A stretch of DNA of 64,000 nucleotides from Opitutia bacterium UBA7350 (GCA_949524905.1 CATINC010000015.1:62001-126000), one strand, 5' to 3'; positions 49,730-61,440 are shown, numbered from the stretch's first letter. Translations and numbers: made by a program. Notes: a model not told the origin generated them from the sequence alone.

Positions 49730-50443
49730 TTATTTAGAGTCTGAAGCCTGTGTTCGTGATCCGTAAAGTGCCGTGCCAACACGTATTTGAGTCGATCCAG
49801 CCTTAATCGCTACCTCGAGGTCTCCAGTCATCCCCATAGACAATTCATCCAGGGCAATTTTATAGCGATCCGCTAAACTGTCGCGCAAATCGCGCAATCG
49901 TTCAAAACACCGTTTTGCCACCTCGGGCTCATCGTCAAGTGGAGCAATCGTCATCAAGCCATCCACAATAAGATGCTTTGCCGACAAAGCCTGCTCTAGA
50001 GCACCTTCCAAAGCATCCGCCATAAAACCATATTTTCGTGGATCCTCTCCAGCATTGCATTGCAGCAAGATCGGTAAAGGCTTACCCAATTCACCTGCCA
50101 TAAGATCCAAACGATGGATTAACTTCAGGGAATCAACGGACTGGATTCGGTCAAATACACGCACAGCCTCCTTCGCTTTATTTGACTGCAGATGACCAAT
50201 TAATTCCCAGTAAAGATCTAAATTTGAGGCTTCTGCTCGCTTTGATGCCGCCTCCTGTACTCGGTTTTCACCTACCGCAGACAAACCTGCATCGTTCGCA
50301 TAAATGACCGCTTCCACTTCGTGATTCTTTGTTACCGGTAATAATTTCACCGAATCCACAGGGCGACCAGAAACGGCACACGCCGCTGCTATCCGCGACT
50401 GTAATGCAGCTAAATTAAAGCGAAATGTCTCTCCTTGAATCAT
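49730..50443 (-). CDS. yggS: YggS-family PLP homeostasis protein
   Basis: 237 residues of the PLP-binding COG0325 family, which keeps free vitamin B6 in balance. PLP lysine in KLLPVTKNHEVEAVI, then VGENRVQEAASKRAE, ELIGHLQSNKAKEAV, and MGMTGDLEVAIKAGSTQIRV with the phosphate-binding part. The start is the ATG giving MIQGETFRFNL; the frame stays open to 50716 but that part overlaps the divergent LysR gene and is not coding. 97 AT-rich bases separate it from lysR. Confidence 0.92.
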   Translation of the reverse strand: MIQGETFRFNLAALQSRIAAACAVSGRPVDSVKLLPVTKNHEVEAVIYANDAGLSAVGENRVQEAASKRAEASNLDLYWELIGHLQSNKAKEAVRVFDRIQSVDSLKLIHRLDLMAGELGKPLPILLQCNAGEDPRKYGFMADALEGALEQALSAKHLIVDGLMTIAPLDDEPEVAKRCFERLRDLRDSLADRYKIALDELSMGMTGDLEVAIKAGSTQIRVGTALYGSRTQASDSK

Positions 50444-50540
50444 GGAAATGTAGTAGCTTTGTTTATCATAAAAAACAACATAAGTTTTTCTGATTCTTTG
50501 TTTGTTTTTATTATTAGATAACTTTATAACGATCCTATCC

Positions 50541-51428
50541 ATGCACGTTGAAAATTTTAAAGTCTTTGCAGATTTAGTTGAGAGCGAAAGCTTCTCGCGA
50601 GCCGCCAAGCTAAATGGCATTACCCAATCTGCCGTCAGCCAACAACTACGGGGCATGGAAAAACACTTTAAATTGCTCATTGTTGACCGCAGCCAGAAAC
50701 AATTTCGCCTCACCAATGAAGGGAAAAAGCTCTACGGTTCAGCAAAAGAGATGCTACGTCTCTACGAAACCCTGAACAGCGAACTTCAGGAAATGCGGAA
50801 GGAAATCAGCGGTACAATCCACATTTCAACTGTGTACAGCATCGGGCTACATGAATTACCTCCTTACGTAAAAATCTTCCTAGCAGAATATCCTGAGGTA
50901 AATATTCGCGTAGAGTATCGCCGTGCTAATATGGTCTATGAAGATATCTTAAATAACTCCATCGATCTCGGACTCATTGCATATCCCGAAAAGCACAAAC
51001 AACTTGAAATCCTGCCCTTTCATGACGACACCCTTGTTTTAGTTGCAAGCCCGGAGCACCCCTTCGCTGAAAAATCCAGTATCGATATTTCAGAGTTAAA
51101 CGGCCAAAAATGTATCGGATTTGAGCCAGATATTCCCACTCGCAAGGCCACCGACCGAATCTTCCGTGAATTCAACATCGACGCTGAACTCGTCATGGAA
51201 TTTGATAATGTAGAAACGGTTAAACGTGCAGTCGAAATCAACGCAGGACTTGCGATCCTGCCTCAAACCACGGTAACTCGTGAAGAAGCGCAAAACCTAC
51301 TCAAAGTGATTCCATTTAAAGATCATAACTTTCGCCGACCGCTTGCTCTCATTCACCGCAAAGGTCGCGTCCTAACACCTGCAATGAAAAAGCTCATAGA
51401 GTTGCTCACCACGCAAAACCTTGGCTAA
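50541..51428 (+). CDS. LysR-family transcriptional regulator
   Basis: 295 residues: winged HTH at the N-terminus (MHVENFKVFADLVESESFSR, QSAVSQQLRGMEKHF) and an effector-binding domain from about residue 90 (ISGTIHISTVYSIGLHELPP, GLIAYPEK, INAGLAILPQTTV). The effector cannot be told. Start is the ATG at 50541; the 13 residues before it (from 50502) do not fit the family. Divergent from yggS; LysR proteins often control the divergent neighbour, but a regulated yggS would be unusual. The spacer has TTAT-N13-ATAA (about 50463-50483), a weak candidate site. Confidence 0.88.
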   Translation: MHVENFKVFADLVESESFSRAAKLNGITQSAVSQQLRGMEKHFKLLIVDRSQKQFRLTNEGKKLYGSAKEMLRLYETLNSELQEMRKEISGTIHISTVYSIGLHELPPYVKIFLAEYPEVNIRVEYRRANMVYEDILNNSIDLGLIAYPEKHKQLEILPFHDDTLVLVASPEHPFAEKSSIDISELNGQKCIGFEPDIPTRKATDRIFREFNIDAELVMEFDNVETVKRAVEINAGLAILPQTTVTREEAQNLLKVIPFKDHNFRRPLALIHRKGRVLTPAMKKLIELLTTQNLG

Positions 51429-51497
51429 AAGCAGGCCCTCATGTGCTTGAAAATCTTGCGCTAAACTTCAGTTTCGTCTTATTGACGCTTAGTTACC

Positions 51498-54221
51498 ATG
51501 AGCAAAAAAGCCGTCCACAGATTTCTCATTTCTATATTCGCCGTCATGACTTCCCATTCATCGCTTCCGGCCCAAGATGCCCCGTCGGGCTTCACCCACC
51601 TCGAGACGCTAAGCGGAATCGAGTCATATATCCTCGATAAGAACGGCTTACGCATCCTACTAATGCCAGACAAGCAATCGCCTGTCGCTGCGGTGATGGT
51701 CACCTATGATGTCGGAGGCCGACATGAATCTACAGGCACGACTGGCGCAACCCATATCCTTGAACATATGATGTTTAAGGGCACCAAAAACTTTGCCGAC
51801 GATACAAACTACTCCTCCACCATGGAACGGATCGGAGCGCGCTCAAACGCCACGACCTACTACGATCGCACGAACTACTACGCCGTCCTTGCCCGTGAAT
51901 TCGTACCTCTTGCCATTGAACTCGAAGCCGACCGAATGCGTAACCTCCGTATTCTGCCCGAAGATCTAGAATCCGAAATGACCGTAGTGCGAAACGAATA
52001 CGAACTCGGCGAAAACAATCCCGTCCGAACCCTTATTAAAGAAGTCTATGCCTCTGCTTTTATGGCACACCCCTACGGCCACCCAGTCATTGGCTGGCGC
52101 TCAGATATTGAAAATACCACCACCGAGAAACTACGCCAATTCTACGATACCTTCTATTGGCCTGAAAATACCACACTCACCATTATTGGTGGCTTTGATC
52201 GACAAGCCACCATGAGAGCTATTTTAAAAAACTACGGCTCAATTCCAAACGCACCGAAACCCATTCCAGTAATAGAAACGGTTGAACCTGAGCAACTCGG
52301 TGAACGACGACTCACGATTGAACGGGCTGGCGAAGTGGGTGTTATTACACTTGCTCACAAAGTCCCCGAGGGAACCCACCATGACTGGGCTGCCCTCAGT
52401 CTGATCGAACTAATTCTGGGCGCTGATCAAACCGGACGCCTTTACCGTTCACTGGATGACAAAGGCAAAGCGAGCCAAACCTTTTCTTTTGCGCCTCAAT
52501 TACACGACCCCAGCCTCTTCTTTCTTGGAGCTTTCCTAACCCCAGAAGCCTCACACGCAGAAGTCGAAAATCTTATTATCCAAGAAATTGAAACTCTTAT
52601 TACCGGCGGTGTGAGTGAAGCAGAACTTCAACGAGCTAAATCCGTTATCGAAGCTCAAACCGTCTACAATCGTGACGGCTCCTATCGCATCGCAAGTGCC
52701 ATCAATGAGTGCATTGCCCTTGGCGACTGGAGAACCTACCTCACCCTACCCGATGCCATCCAAAAAGTAACGCCTGCGGAAATTCAACGAGCCGCCAAGA
52801 AATACCTCACTCAAAAAAATCGCACCACCGGATGGTTCATTCCTCAAAAAAGCGAGCGACCCACCCAAGTGAGCCTTCCAACTCCAAACTACTTCCGTGA
52901 CCCCGCCCTACAAAACCATCCTGAAGCTGAAAGAAGTGGCAGTAATTTAACCACTGCCGAAAGGGTAAACTTTGCTCCTCATATCCGCGAAAAAAACATC
53001 GGCCCCATCCGCCTTGTTACCATAGATATGCCGGTCGAAAAAGTTGTCGCCTTTGTGGGTAGCTTTGCCGCTGGTAATGCCCACAACCCCGATGAAAACC
53101 CCCTAGTCGCGAGTCTCACAGCGCAGATGCTCAATCAAGGAACCAAGCGTAATGATCGGTTTGTCCTCGCCGAAAGCCTCGATACACTCGGTGCTGAGCT
53201 CAGTTTTCAAGCTGATAAGCAAAGTCTCGTATTCAGTGGCAAATTCCTTCGTAATGATGCCGGTTATGTCATTGACCTTCTGGCCGAGCAACTCCGCCTA
53301 CCAGCATTTGAAGCGGCAGTTTTTGCTAACCTCAAGGAACGCACGCGCGCGAACATCCTCCGCGCTAATCATGATACTGATTATCGCGCGAGTGCCGCAC
53401 TCACCCAACTGATCTACCCTTCAGATCATCCAAATTATTACTTCTCGATAGAACAACAGCTAGCAGCACTTGAAAAAACCACGACTCAAGATCTTCGCCA
53501 ATTTCATGAAGCGCACTACGGACCCGCCTCGATGACGATGGTCTTTGCAGGTGATATTGATTTCGATCAAATTTCGGCTGCCCTTGCTGCTGCATTTGAA
53601 AATTGGGAAGGCGGGAAACCTTACCCCGAAATATCCGCCACTGGCTTAGCTCCAAAATTCCAAAACCAGAGCATCCAAATTCCTGATAAAACTAGCGTCT
53701 CAGTTCGTTTGGGTCAATTTACTGGCCTTAAACGCACAGATGCAGACTATCTGCCATTTGCAGTTGGCAACTATATTCTTGGGGGAAGTTTTCACTCCCG
53801 CCTCATGACAGAAATTCGGGTCAAACAAGGACTTACGTACAGTATCCACTCCAGTCATAGTGGCGACATTCTAACACCCGGTCATTGGACTCTGAGTGCG
53901 GGCTTTGCTCCCGAACTGCTTGAAAAAGGTCAAGAGGCTAGCCTTAAGGTCATACGACAATGGGTTGATCAAGGCGTAAGCACAGAGGAAGTTAATGCCG
54001 CCTGCACCACCCTGAATGGCAAGTACCTCGTCGGTCTGGATACCACCACTGCCGTTGCCGGGCAGATTCACAGTTTCTTAAAACGAGGCTACCCCGCTAA
54101 TTACGTTGATACGCATCCAAAAAAACTTGCCACTATTACCGCCGATGAGGTGAACAAGGCTATTCAGAAATACCTTGATTCCGATGCCATGGCAGGTGTC
54201 ACCGCAGGGTCGCTGCCTTAA
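51498..54221 (+). CDS. Exported M16 zinc peptidase with two tandem units
   Basis: 907 residues with a signal peptide (residues 1-26, ending SSLPAQ). First M16 unit (about 45-470): the inverted zinc motif THILEHMMF (H-x2-E-H) and the downstream Glu region ELEADRMRNL. The second unit (about 490-900) has the same fold but no H-x2-E-H, the usual catalytic/non-catalytic pairing; GLTYSIHSSHSG is the substrate-binding part. It should degrade peptides in the periplasm. Two units on one chain resemble PqqL-like enzymes. It follows the LysR gene by 69 bases. Confidence 0.9.
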   Translation: MSKKAVHRFLISIFAVMTSHSSLPAQDAPSGFTHLETLSGIESYILDKNGLRILLMPDKQSPVAAVMVTYDVGGRHESTGTTGATHILEHMMFKGTKNFADDTNYSSTMERIGARSNATTYYDRTNYYAVLAREFVPLAIELEADRMRNLRILPEDLESEMTVVRNEYELGENNPVRTLIKEVYASAFMAHPYGHPVIGWRSDIENTTTEKLRQFYDTFYWPENTTLTIIGGFDRQATMRAILKNYGSIPNAPKPIPVIETVEPEQLGERRLTIERAGEVGVITLAHKVPEGTHHDWAALSLIELILGADQTGRLYRSLDDKGKASQTFSFAPQLHDPSLFFLGAFLTPEASHAEVENLIIQEIETLITGGVSEAELQRAKSVIEAQTVYNRDGSYRIASAINECIALGDWRTYLTLPDAIQKVTPAEIQRAAKKYLTQKNRTTGWFIPQKSERPTQVSLPTPNYFRDPALQNHPEAERSGSNLTTAERVNFAPHIREKNIGPIRLVTIDMPVEKVVAFVGSFAAGNAHNPDENPLVASLTAQMLNQGTKRNDRFVLAESLDTLGAELSFQADKQSLVFSGKFLRNDAGYVIDLLAEQLRLPAFEAAVFANLKERTRANILRANHDTDYRASAALTQLIYPSDHPNYYFSIEQQLAALEKTTTQDLRQFHEAHYGPASMTMVFAGDIDFDQISAALAAAFENWEGGKPYPEISATGLAPKFQNQSIQIPDKTSVSVRLGQFTGLKRTDADYLPFAVGNYILGGSFHSRLMTEIRVKQGLTYSIHSSHSGDILTPGHWTLSAGFAPELLEKGQEASLKVIRQWVDQGVSTEEVNAACTTLNGKYLVGLDTTTAVAGQIHSFLKRGYPANYVDTHPKKLATITADEVNKAIQKYLDSDAMAGVTAGSLP

Positions 54222-54285
54222 ATTTTTAATTGCATCACACTTCCCACTTGCCCACCTCCTCGGCCTCCTTGATGCTCATAAAATT

Positions 54286-54735
54286 ATGCCTAAAATTGAC
54301 CTCGAAATCGTAAAACGCGTCCTAGAAGAAAACAATACCGACATTCAGAAACTCAATGCAATTATTGAAGACCTGAAACACCAGATTCAAATCGAGGAAG
54401 AAGAACGCGCTAACCGCACACCACCTGTAAAAAAACAGTTTGTAGTACTTCTCTCCGATTCAGACGGGCAACTCACCGAAAAGGACATCACTGGCTGGAT
54501 TCTACAAATTCCAGAAGATGATTCACCCGCCACTACTTGCGAGCGCATCATTCGCGCTACTCATAACTACAATGCCACACCTAAAGGAAGACGCCTGCCT
54601 GTAAAGACGATTGGAGAGGCCTGTGAAGTTGTTGGACCGAAATTTATGAAAGAGGAACATGTTTGGGTAAAAACTAAAACACCCATACTGGCCGCGGCCA
54701 CTCCTAACACCATACCTAGGGATAGTAGCGACTGA
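54286..54735 (+). CDS. Protein of unknown function with an N-terminal coiled coil
   Basis: 149 residues from the ATG giving MPKIDLEIVKRVLEEN; the open frame reaches upstream to 54175, inside the peptidase gene, but that part is not credible. Residues 4-45 are predicted helix with heptad-like spacing (LNAIIEDLKHQIQIEEEE). Residues 55-130 look like a small alpha/beta domain (KQFVVLLSDSDGQLTEKDI, TCERIIRATHNYNATPKGRR). The tail is Thr/Pro-rich. I do not recognise it. It lies 64 bases after the peptidase and converges on lpxA with about 100 bases between that hold nothing I can name. Confidence 0.65.
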   Translation: MPKIDLEIVKRVLEENNTDIQKLNAIIEDLKHQIQIEEEERANRTPPVKKQFVVLLSDSDGQLTEKDITGWILQIPEDDSPATTCERIIRATHNYNATPKGRRLPVKTIGEACEVVGPKFMKEEHVWVKTKTPILAAATPNTIPRDSSD

Positions 54736-54837
54736 GATTTCATTTAAAACTACTGGGTAAGCTTCAAGGCGGTGCCAACATCACGCGCTCATAAAAAGTT
54801 CTTAAATGCAAATTATGCTGAAAATCGAGTCAGAAAA

Positions 54838-55614
54838 CTAGGCAATCCCCCGGTCACTCCGCTGAACAAAGTCTATGAAATTATCGATGTCGACATGGTC
54901 ACTGTCCTCTTGAACAGACACTGCTTTAATCGCCTCTGACTGGTTCAGGCCTTTTTTATAGAAGGCTTTGAAGACTCGGTGAATCCGCTGAATGGCTTCG
55001 CTGTCAAAGCCCGCACGCTCAAGGCCTATTTTATTGATGGTGCGACATACGGCAGGATTTCCATCGGCAATCAAGAAAGGGGGGACGTCTTGCACAATCT
55101 TTGAGGCTGCCCCAAGCATGGCGTGATCGCCCACTCGACAAAATTGGTGCACCCCAACACCCCATCCAACATTAACATGATTGCCAACTGTTACATGTCC
55201 ACCCAGAGCAGCGTGACTACTCATAACAAGGCGGTCACCAATCTGGCACTCGTGCGCAATATGACTGTAAGCAAGGATCAAATTATCGTGCCCTAATCGA
55301 GTGAGCAAATTCTCCTCAGTGGCGCAATGTACCGTGGTATATTCTCGGAAAACGTTTCGATCCCCAATCTCAATGCGCTGAACCCCACCTTTGTATTTTT
55401 TATCGTGGGATTTTCCACCCAGGTAGGCATATGGATGCACTTCATTTTCCTGACCCATGATGGTCGCACCATCAACGGTGGCATGGTGCATAACGGTAGT
55501 CCCCTTGCCGAGTTTGACCTGCGCTCCGATGTAAGCATAAGGGCCGACACTTACGCCCTCAGCAAGCTCGGCTCCAGACTCAATGATTGCGGTAGAATGA
55601 ATTTGTGTGGACAT
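54838..55614 (-). CDS. lpxA: UDP-N-acetylglucosamine acyltransferase LpxA
   Basis: 258 residues of left-handed beta-helix from hexapeptide repeats ([20 protein letters not shown] onward), with [12 protein letters not shown], the catalytic-His region [13 protein letters not shown], and [20 protein letters not shown]. The C-terminal helices ([15 protein letters not shown]) match LpxA and not LpxD. It adds the first 3-hydroxyacyl chain to UDP-GlcNAc, the start of lipid A. It lies 9 bases downstream of lpxC/fabZ, so both come from one transcript. Confidence 0.94.
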   Translation of the reverse strand: MSTQIHSTAIIESGAELAEGVSVGPYAYIGAQVKLGKGTTVMHHATVDGATIMGQENEVHPYAYLGGKSHDKKYKGGVQRIEIGDRNVFREYTTVHCATEENLLTRLGHDNLILAYSHIAHECQIGDRLVMSSHAALGGHVTVGNHVNVGWGVGVHQFCRVGDHAMLGAASKIVQDVPPFLIADGNPAVCRTINKIGLERAGFDSEAIQRIHRVFKAFYKKGLNQSEAIKAVSVQEDSDHVDIDNFIDFVQRSDRGIA

Positions 55615-55623
55615 GAAAATCTA

Positions 55624-56952
<1,329 letters not shown>

Positions 56953-57099
56953 GTAAGTTAAAGTGATTGGTTTCATGCCTCAGTTAATTCTAAGCCATGA
57001 TACACATCAGTTCTTAAGTTAATCGACAGAAGAAGCGTGTAAAGCATGGGTTTTCACGTTGCCAGCAAGGTAATTCAGCCGCTATACATACCCGTTAAG

Positions 57100-58461
57100 A
57101 TGCTTGAAAACCTGACAGATAAACTCGGAAATGCCCTTCGCAGCGTGCGTGGAACCGGAAAATTATCGGAATCCAATATGTCGGATGCCCTCAAAGAGGT
57201 GCGGCAAGCTCTGCTCTCTGCGGATGTGCATTTTAAGGTGGCACGGGAATTTGTTGCGCGAGTACAAGCGAGTTGCGAAGGTGAAGCGGTTCTAAAATCC
57301 ATCACTCCTGGGCAACAAGTCATCAAAATAATTCACGATGAATTAACTCGACTACTTGGAGCCGGCGCAACGGATTTAGAGGATAAGAAGCCCCTGCGTA
57401 TTATGATGGTGGGATTACACGGATCGGGGAAGACCACCAGTACCGGCAAATTAGCACGCTACTTGGCTAAAAAAGGAAACTACCGCCCCGCCTTAATTGC
57501 ATGCGATGTTTATCGCCCCGCCGCGATTGACCAATTAGAGACTTTAGCAAAAGCAGAAGCTTGTACCTTTTATGCTGACCGAAATGAAAAAAAGGTCGTC
57601 AATATTGGCAAGTCAGGTCTTATGGCTGCCAAAGAAGTAGATGCAAACCTCATCATATTTGATACTGCTGGACGCCTCCAGGTCGATGACGACTTAACCG
57701 AGGAAATTCAAAAATTGAAGGCCGCGGTCCAGCCAGATGAAATCCTACTGGTAGCAGATGCAGCACTGGGACAAGAGGCCGTCAATGTCGCAAAACATTT
57801 TCATGCGGCTGTCGGTTGCACTGGAATTATTCTAACCAAGCTTGATGGTGATGCCAGAGGCGGCGCTGCCCTTTCAATGAAATCAATTACTGATGTGCCG
57901 ATTAAATTTATGGGCACAGGTGAATGCGCCGATGACTTTGAAGTTTTTCATCCCGATCGTATTGCCTCTAGAATTTTAGGCATGGGAGATGTGGTTTCTC
58001 TGGTTGAGAAAGCCCAAGAGCAAATTGATGAAAAAGAAGCTGAGCGCATGGCTGAAAAAATGCGTAAGGCTGAATTTGATCTCGAAGATTTTCTCAAACA
58101 GATGCAGCAGGTAAAAAAAATGGGCTCGCTGGGCTCTATCATGGGCATGATGCCAGGAATGAGTGGTGTAGAAGTGGGTGATGCCGAAGAGAAGAAAATG
58201 GCACGCACAGAGGCAATTATCCAATCAATGACACTACAGGAACGCAGAAAACCTCGCCTACTAAGGGGCAGTCGCCTGCGACGCATTGCCGAAGGCTCTG
58301 GAGTACAAGTGCGAGACGTTAATGCACTGCTCAAACAGTTTGGACAAATACAAAAAATGATGAAAATGATGCGTGGCGGGAAAGGACGTAAAATGATGCA
58401 GGCCATGCAGTCAAAGATGGGTGAAGGCGGCAAACTCCCGCCCAGTATCCCTGAAATGTAA
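57100..58461 (+). CDS. ffh: Signal recognition particle GTPase Ffh
   Basis: 453 residues. N domain starts [18 protein letters not shown] as in other Ffh, so I take the ATG at 57100, not the one at 57046. G domain: [27 protein letters not shown] and [13 protein letters not shown]. The methionine-rich M domain (about 325-453) has the SRP-RNA-binding [14 protein letters not shown] and [15 protein letters not shown]. It escorts nascent membrane proteins to FtsY. No ftsY or 4.5S RNA gene is seen here. It converges on speA with 10 bases between. Confidence 0.95.
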   Translation: MLENLTDKLGNALRSVRGTGKLSESNMSDALKEVRQALLSADVHFKVAREFVARVQASCEGEAVLKSITPGQQVIKIIHDELTRLLGAGATDLEDKKPLRIMMVGLHGSGKTTSTGKLARYLAKKGNYRPALIACDVYRPAAIDQLETLAKAEACTFYADRNEKKVVNIGKSGLMAAKEVDANLIIFDTAGRLQVDDDLTEEIQKLKAAVQPDEILLVADAALGQEAVNVAKHFHAAVGCTGIILTKLDGDARGGAALSMKSITDVPIKFMGTGECADDFEVFHPDRIASRILGMGDVVSLVEKAQEQIDEKEAERMAEKMRKAEFDLEDFLKQMQQVKKMGSLGSIMGMMPGMSGVEVGDAEEKKMARTEAIIQSMTLQERRKPRLLRGSRLRRIAEGSGVQVRDVNALLKQFGQIQKMMKMMRGGKGRKMMQAMQSKMGEGGKLPPSIPEM

Positions 58462-58471
58462 ACTCTGGAAC

Positions 58472-60436
58472 TTAAGTTTTTCTTCTCTTCTTGGCGCTAC
58501 GATCACTGCTTTTGGTGAGGTAGGTTGAACCCTCGAGGAGTTGAGTGTATTCGTCTAATATACTTGTGCCCTCTCGAGGCTTGATTTGGTTAGCCTTTGT
58601 TGCCCGATCTATCTGCTTCTTCAACATCCGGGTAAGCAGATGTCCATCGTATTGAGTAAACCCCAAAACATCCTTTATAGAGAAACCTTGGATACTATCT
58701 TCGATATAGAAACCGTCTTCCTCACCATCCTCTAAAAATACATGCACCTCATCCACTCGCCCAAATAAATTGTGCAAGTCCCCCATAATATCCTGATAAG
58801 CTCCTACAAGAAAAACACCGAGGTAATAGGGCTCTTTGGCATCCATTGGATGAAGACGAATACTGTGGCGCACGTCCTCTACGTCCGTGAATTTGGATAT
58901 TTTCCCTTCACTGTCACAGGTGATATCCACAAGCACAGCCTCCACAGTTGGTTTTTCGTTCAAGCGTTGAAGCGGTGCTATCGGGAAAAGTTGGTCGCAG
59001 GCCCAATGATCGATCAAGGATTGAAAGACCGAGAAGTTGCATACGTATTGTTCAGCCATGACCTGCGGGAGTGCCTCAAGTTCATCCGGCGAATAAGCAG
59101 AGGAAGTCTCTTTCGGGACTAGCTCGCGACAGATTGCCCAGTAAAGCGCATCGGCGTCAGCCTTATCTTTTAGCGGTAAGTAACCCAGATTAAAAAGATT
59201 ATTAGCCTCTTCAATTTTTTGTTGAGCATCATGGTAGCGTTCGAGCGGGCCGGACTGATGACTATTATCTAAAATTTCCTGTAGGTCTTGGATAACGGGT
59301 TTTCGCTTAGTTGGTTTCGCAACTCGAGGCACAACAGACGTTTTTGAAATACGGTCACAAACTTCGGTGACCAGTATCGAATGCGGGGCCACGATCGCAC
59401 GGCCGCTTTCCGAAATGATATCTGGAACAGCAACCCCGGCTTCGGTGCAAATAGATTTTATATTATATACAACGTCGCGAGTGTATTCGCGAAGCGTGTA
59501 ATTCATAGAGCTTTCGAAGTTGCTACGCGATCCGTCATAATCAACACCAAGACCGCCACCCACGTCGATTAAACTCATGGGGAAACCAAGGTTGCACAAT
59601 TCACAATAAAAACGTGTTGCTTCAATTGTTGCCTTTTTTATCGTCTGAATATTAGGCACTTGCGATCCAATGTGGAAATGAATCAGTTGCAGGCAATCGG
59701 TTAGACCCGCACGCTTGAGTCGTCGTGCGGCATCCATGACCTCTGGACTTGTGAGTCCAAATTTTGCATTTTCACCCGATGAGCTTGCCCATTTCCCCTC
59801 TCCTGCAGTGGTGAGCTTGATGCGCAACCCCATAAGCGGTTGCACGCCCGTTTCCTTACTTAATTGTATTATACGGCTCACTTCGCTGAGCTGCTCCACC
59901 ACCAAGAAGACGGGCTTACCCATTCGGCGACCCGAGAGCGCCATGCGTATAAAATCATCATCTTTATAGCCGTTACAAATAAGTAAGGCTTGAGGATCTT
60001 TATGCATCGCAAGTGCAATCAAGAGCTCTGGTTTACTGCCGCACTCAAAGCCAAAGTTATAAGGACTACCTGCGTCTTGGATTTCCTCAACCACCTCACG
60101 CAATTGATTGACCTTAATGGGGAAAACCCCTCGGTACCTAGCCGCATAGTTTTCTTCGTTTATCGCTTGATTAAAGAGCTCATTGAGCCGCACCACTCGA
60201 GTACGCAGAAGATCCTGAATTCGAATCGTCAGCGGTAGCTTGTGACCCTTTTCTAAAGCCTCATTGACAATGTCTTGAATCCGAATGACAGAACCGTCAC
60301 CACGTGGATGTGCTAATAAATACCCATTTTCATCGATCGAAAAATGCCCACCACCCCACTGTTTTAAGCCATAGTAGCGTTCAGCCTCCGCATTTGACCA
60401 AGCGTCTGACTTTGCTAATGATTTATTGCCGGACAT
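58472..60436 (-). CDS. speA: Biosynthetic arginine decarboxylase
   Basis: 654 residues, fold-type III PLP enzyme making agmatine from arginine for polyamine synthesis. PLP lysine in GVFPIKVNQLREVVEEI (about 103-119), then FGFECGSKPELLIAL, GLRIKLTTAGEGKWASSSGE, LIHFHIGSQVPNI and DVGGGLGVDYDGSRS. The C-terminal part includes CDSEGKISKFTDVED and GAYQDIMGDLHNLFG. Length agrees with E. coli SpeA (658). Preceded on its strand by gcvH with 77 bases between. Confidence 0.95.
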   Translation of the reverse strand: MSGNKSLAKSDAWSNAEAERYYGLKQWGGGHFSIDENGYLLAHPRGDGSVIRIQDIVNEALEKGHKLPLTIRIQDLLRTRVVRLNELFNQAINEENYAARYRGVFPIKVNQLREVVEEIQDAGSPYNFGFECGSKPELLIALAMHKDPQALLICNGYKDDDFIRMALSGRRMGKPVFLVVEQLSEVSRIIQLSKETGVQPLMGLRIKLTTAGEGKWASSSGENAKFGLTSPEVMDAARRLKRAGLTDCLQLIHFHIGSQVPNIQTIKKATIEATRFYCELCNLGFPMSLIDVGGGLGVDYDGSRSNFESSMNYTLREYTRDVVYNIKSICTEAGVAVPDIISESGRAIVAPHSILVTEVCDRISKTSVVPRVAKPTKRKPVIQDLQEILDNSHQSGPLERYHDAQQKIEEANNLFNLGYLPLKDKADADALYWAICRELVPKETSSAYSPDELEALPQVMAEQYVCNFSVFQSLIDHWACDQLFPIAPLQRLNEKPTVEAVLVDITCDSEGKISKFTDVEDVRHSIRLHPMDAKEPYYLGVFLVGAYQDIMGDLHNLFGRVDEVHVFLEDGEEDGFYIEDSIQGFSIKDVLGFTQYDGHLLTRMLKKQIDRATKANQIKPREGTSILDEYTQLLEGSTYLTKSSDRSAKKRRKT

Positions 60437-60513
60437 ACTCCCTGTGGTTGTTAAATGAAAAAAAGGGACAAAGCTCTTTACTTTCGTAAGCAGCCGCAGC
60501 TAAAGCCCTAGGG

Positions 60514-60894
60514 TTAAATTATAGCGCTGTAATCACTGGCTTCGAGAAGTGACTTTACTTCTGATGGATCGCTCAAACGAATCTTGAGTAACCATCCTGC
60601 CGTATAGGGATCACTATTAAGCAGGTCGGGTGCGCCATCTGCGTCCTCATTTATGGCAATCACCTCACCACTTGCGGGCATGTACAAATCAGATGCAGCC
60701 TTTACGGACTCCACCACCCCAAAAGTGTCTCCACTTTGAAAGCTAGCACCCACTTCAGGGAATTCTATAAAAGTTATGTCACCCAAACTTTCTTGAGCGT
60801 AATCTGTGATGCCAACGGTTGCGCTTCCGTCATCGTGCACGCAAACCCATTCGTGGTCTTTAGTATAAAGGAGGTTTTCTGGAACGCTAGACAT
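60514..60894 (-). CDS. gcvH: Glycine cleavage system H protein
   Basis: 126 residues, the lipoyl carrier of glycine cleavage. The lipoylated Lys65 is in VVESVKAASDLYMPASGEV; the start YTKDHEWVCVHDDGSATVGI and the end TAGWLLKIRL are typical. The T and P proteins are not in the window, so they must lie elsewhere, or the protein may serve as a lipoyl donor. It follows the PEGA lipoprotein by 33 bases on the same strand. Confidence 0.93.
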   Translation of the reverse strand: MSSVPENLLYTKDHEWVCVHDDGSATVGITDYAQESLGDITFIEFPEVGASFQSGDTFGVVESVKAASDLYMPASGEVIAINEDADGAPDLLNSDPYTAGWLLKIRLSDPSEVKSLLEASDYSAII

Positions 60895-60927
60895 GAGCGC
60901 AAACTACACAGATCGACCTAGCTCTGG

Positions 60928-61440
60928 CTAGACATTTTCTTCAAAGAAGGAAATTATTTGCTCAATAATATACTTGTGTTCATCCGAGGAAATCTCGCCA
61001 TTTTGCAGTCGCCTGTCAGCTTCCAGCGCTTGAATCGCCATTTTCTCAAATGGATCGGATCCTAAAGATGCAGGCACCAATTCACTTTTCATGTCTGCAT
61101 TTAAGGAACGTGGATTTAAGTCAACATAGTACCCAAGATCCTCTGGCAGCCCAAATCGTATGAAATTCTTATTTTTATCATTTGGAACCGGTGTGAAATA
61201 TTTAACTGCCTGGTTGTATCCAAATTTACTTAGACGAACCTCATGAGCGATTTTCCTGGGCAACTCAATTACGATTGGAGTCACCCCAATTGCCTCTCCA
61301 TTAATATAAATACTACACTCTGTTGGGTATGATACTATAGTGACCTCTTGGGGTACACCTTTCTCAAAATAAGCGCAGCCGCAAATAAATGGTATTAACA
61401 GAAAGCCAGCGAGGAGAGGTAGAAAGTTATATTTTAACAT
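60928..61440 (-). CDS. PEGA-domain lipoprotein
   Basis: 170 residues with a lipoprotein signal ending FICGC, Cys22 being the anchor. A PEGA domain (PF08308) follows at about residues 32-90: VTIVSYPTECSIYINGEAIG, then TPIVIELPRK and VRLSKFGYNQAVKYF, with the usual 'G-x-T-P' turn. The tail is acidic and helical (ALEADRRLQNGEISSDEHKY). PEGA domains are extracytoplasmic beta-sandwiches with unclear roles, frequent in the PVC group. It precedes gcvH; no functional link is evident. Confidence 0.72.
   Translation of the reverse strand: MLKYNFLPLLAGFLLIPFICGCAYFEKGVPQEVTIVSYPTECSIYINGEAIGVTPIVIELPRKIAHEVRLSKFGYNQAVKYFTPVPNDKNKNFIRFGLPEDLGYYVDLNPRSLNADMKSELVPASLGSDPFEKMAIQALEADRRLQNGEISSDEHKYIIEQIISFFEENV

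Noticed and set aside
50444-50540. LysR operator TTAT-N13-ATAA
   Set aside because: The region is so AT-rich that such a pattern is expected by chance; mentioned only as weak.
50444-50716. N-terminal extension of yggS
   Set aside because: It would overlap the divergent lysR gene including its HTH, and YggS proteins begin at the ATG at 50443.
57948-58433. 161-codon open frame on the minus strand
   Set aside because: Lies wholly antisense to ffh, is rich in Ser, Arg, Ile and Cys as antisense frames of the Met/Lys-rich M domain would be, and has no family signature.
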